Assembly (NCBI GenBank): GCA_947252975.1
Contig: CAMXWX010000060.1
Coordinates: 1-5,042, forward strand
Direction of reading: 5' to 3'
From: an uncultured Gardnerella sp.
Lineage (GTDB): Bacteria > Actinomycetota > Actinomycetes > Actinomycetales > Bifidobacteriaceae
Length of the DNA stretch: 5,042 nucleotides
In this document: positions 4,879-5,042 of the stretch, piece by piece
Layout: each line of letters opens with the position of its first letter
Numbering within the stretch: the first letter of the stretch is position 1
Notes under the pieces: generated by a model
Database searches by the model: none
Told to the model about the DNA's origin: nothing
The model's input: the letters and a program-made list of their open reading frames with translations, nothing else
Program-made: the position numbers and the translations under genes

Positions 4879-5042
4879 TCATCCAGTGTTTTGCAAGCCT
4901 GCAGCAACACCAGAAACTGTGCAAAGAATCAAGTAAATAAACTCTGCTTGCTGACTTTCGCTAAGCTCTTCTTTATCTACCTTGTTGCGCAACTTATGCA
5001 ATGCAAGTGACTGAATCACAGAAAGCGCGTCCACGTAAGGCG
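4879..5042 (-). CDS. ppc: Phosphoenolpyruvate carboxylase, C-terminal end (partial)
   Basis: PEP carboxylase joins PEP and bicarbonate to give oxaloacetate, replenishing the TCA-derived pool in the cytoplasm. Only the last 53 residues are in the window; the family is usually around 900 residues, and the rest lies beyond base 5042. The visible part starts with PYVDALSVIQ, matching the conserved (N)PY-D-L-x-Q segment near the end of these enzymes. It ends with TVSGVAAGLQNTG, the typical C-terminal tail with the invariant-looking NTG end that lies near the active site in known structures. The stop TGA is at 4879-4881 and an intrinsic terminator follows. The gene is co-directional with the carbonic anhydrase gene. 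The open right end is simply the window edge. Confidence 0.95.
   Translation of the reverse strand, partial: PYVDALSVIQSLALHKLRNKVDKEELSESQQAEFIYLILCTVSGVAAGLQNTG

Overview
This window looks like the end of a draft-assembly contig from an AT-rich actinobacterium. My best guess is a low-GC Bifidobacteriaceae member such as Gardnerella. The guess rests on the AT-rich base use together with the gene content: PEP carboxylase, an actinobacterial-style CNNM/CorC protein and Dps. It is an inference, not a proof. The first 25 bases are not genomic: they are untrimmed Nextera (Tn5) library adapter. The neighbouring tRNA fragment is therefore cut by the assembly, not by biology.

Every supported gene lies on the minus strand, so transcription runs right to left. 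From right to left: (i) the last 53 codons of PEP carboxylase (ppc), closed by a strong intrinsic terminator; (ii) a 187-bp intergenic region with a possible weak promoter and an operator-like palindrome; (iii) a tightly overlapping three-gene unit of a beta-class carbonic anhydrase, a DUF318/YcgR-type (ArsP-like) permease carrying a five-cysteine CxxC ladder in its central loop, and a YcgQ/TIGR03943 (DUF1980) membrane protein; (iv) a 98-bp AT-rich gap with no clear terminator; (v) a CNNM (DUF21)-CBS-CorC_HlyC membrane protein followed after a short gap by dps; (vi) a well-formed promoter, a perfect hairpin and the 5' part of a tRNA gene running into the adapter. No gene-free stretch exceeds 300 bases.

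Functionally, the carbonic anhydrase next to ppc suggests local bicarbonate supply for PEP carboxylation, although the terminator separates the two transcripts. The overlapping reading frames (7 bp and most likely 4 bp) imply that the carbonic anhydrase and the two membrane proteins are made together. That trio is the most interesting candidate system here: a zinc enzyme coupled to a cysteine-rich permease and its usual partner, with unknown substrate. The CorC-like protein (divalent-metal transport family) and Dps (iron storage and DNA protection) add a general metal/stress theme. Two in-frame 9-bp tandem repeats, one in the permease and one in its partner, could vary in copy number between strains.
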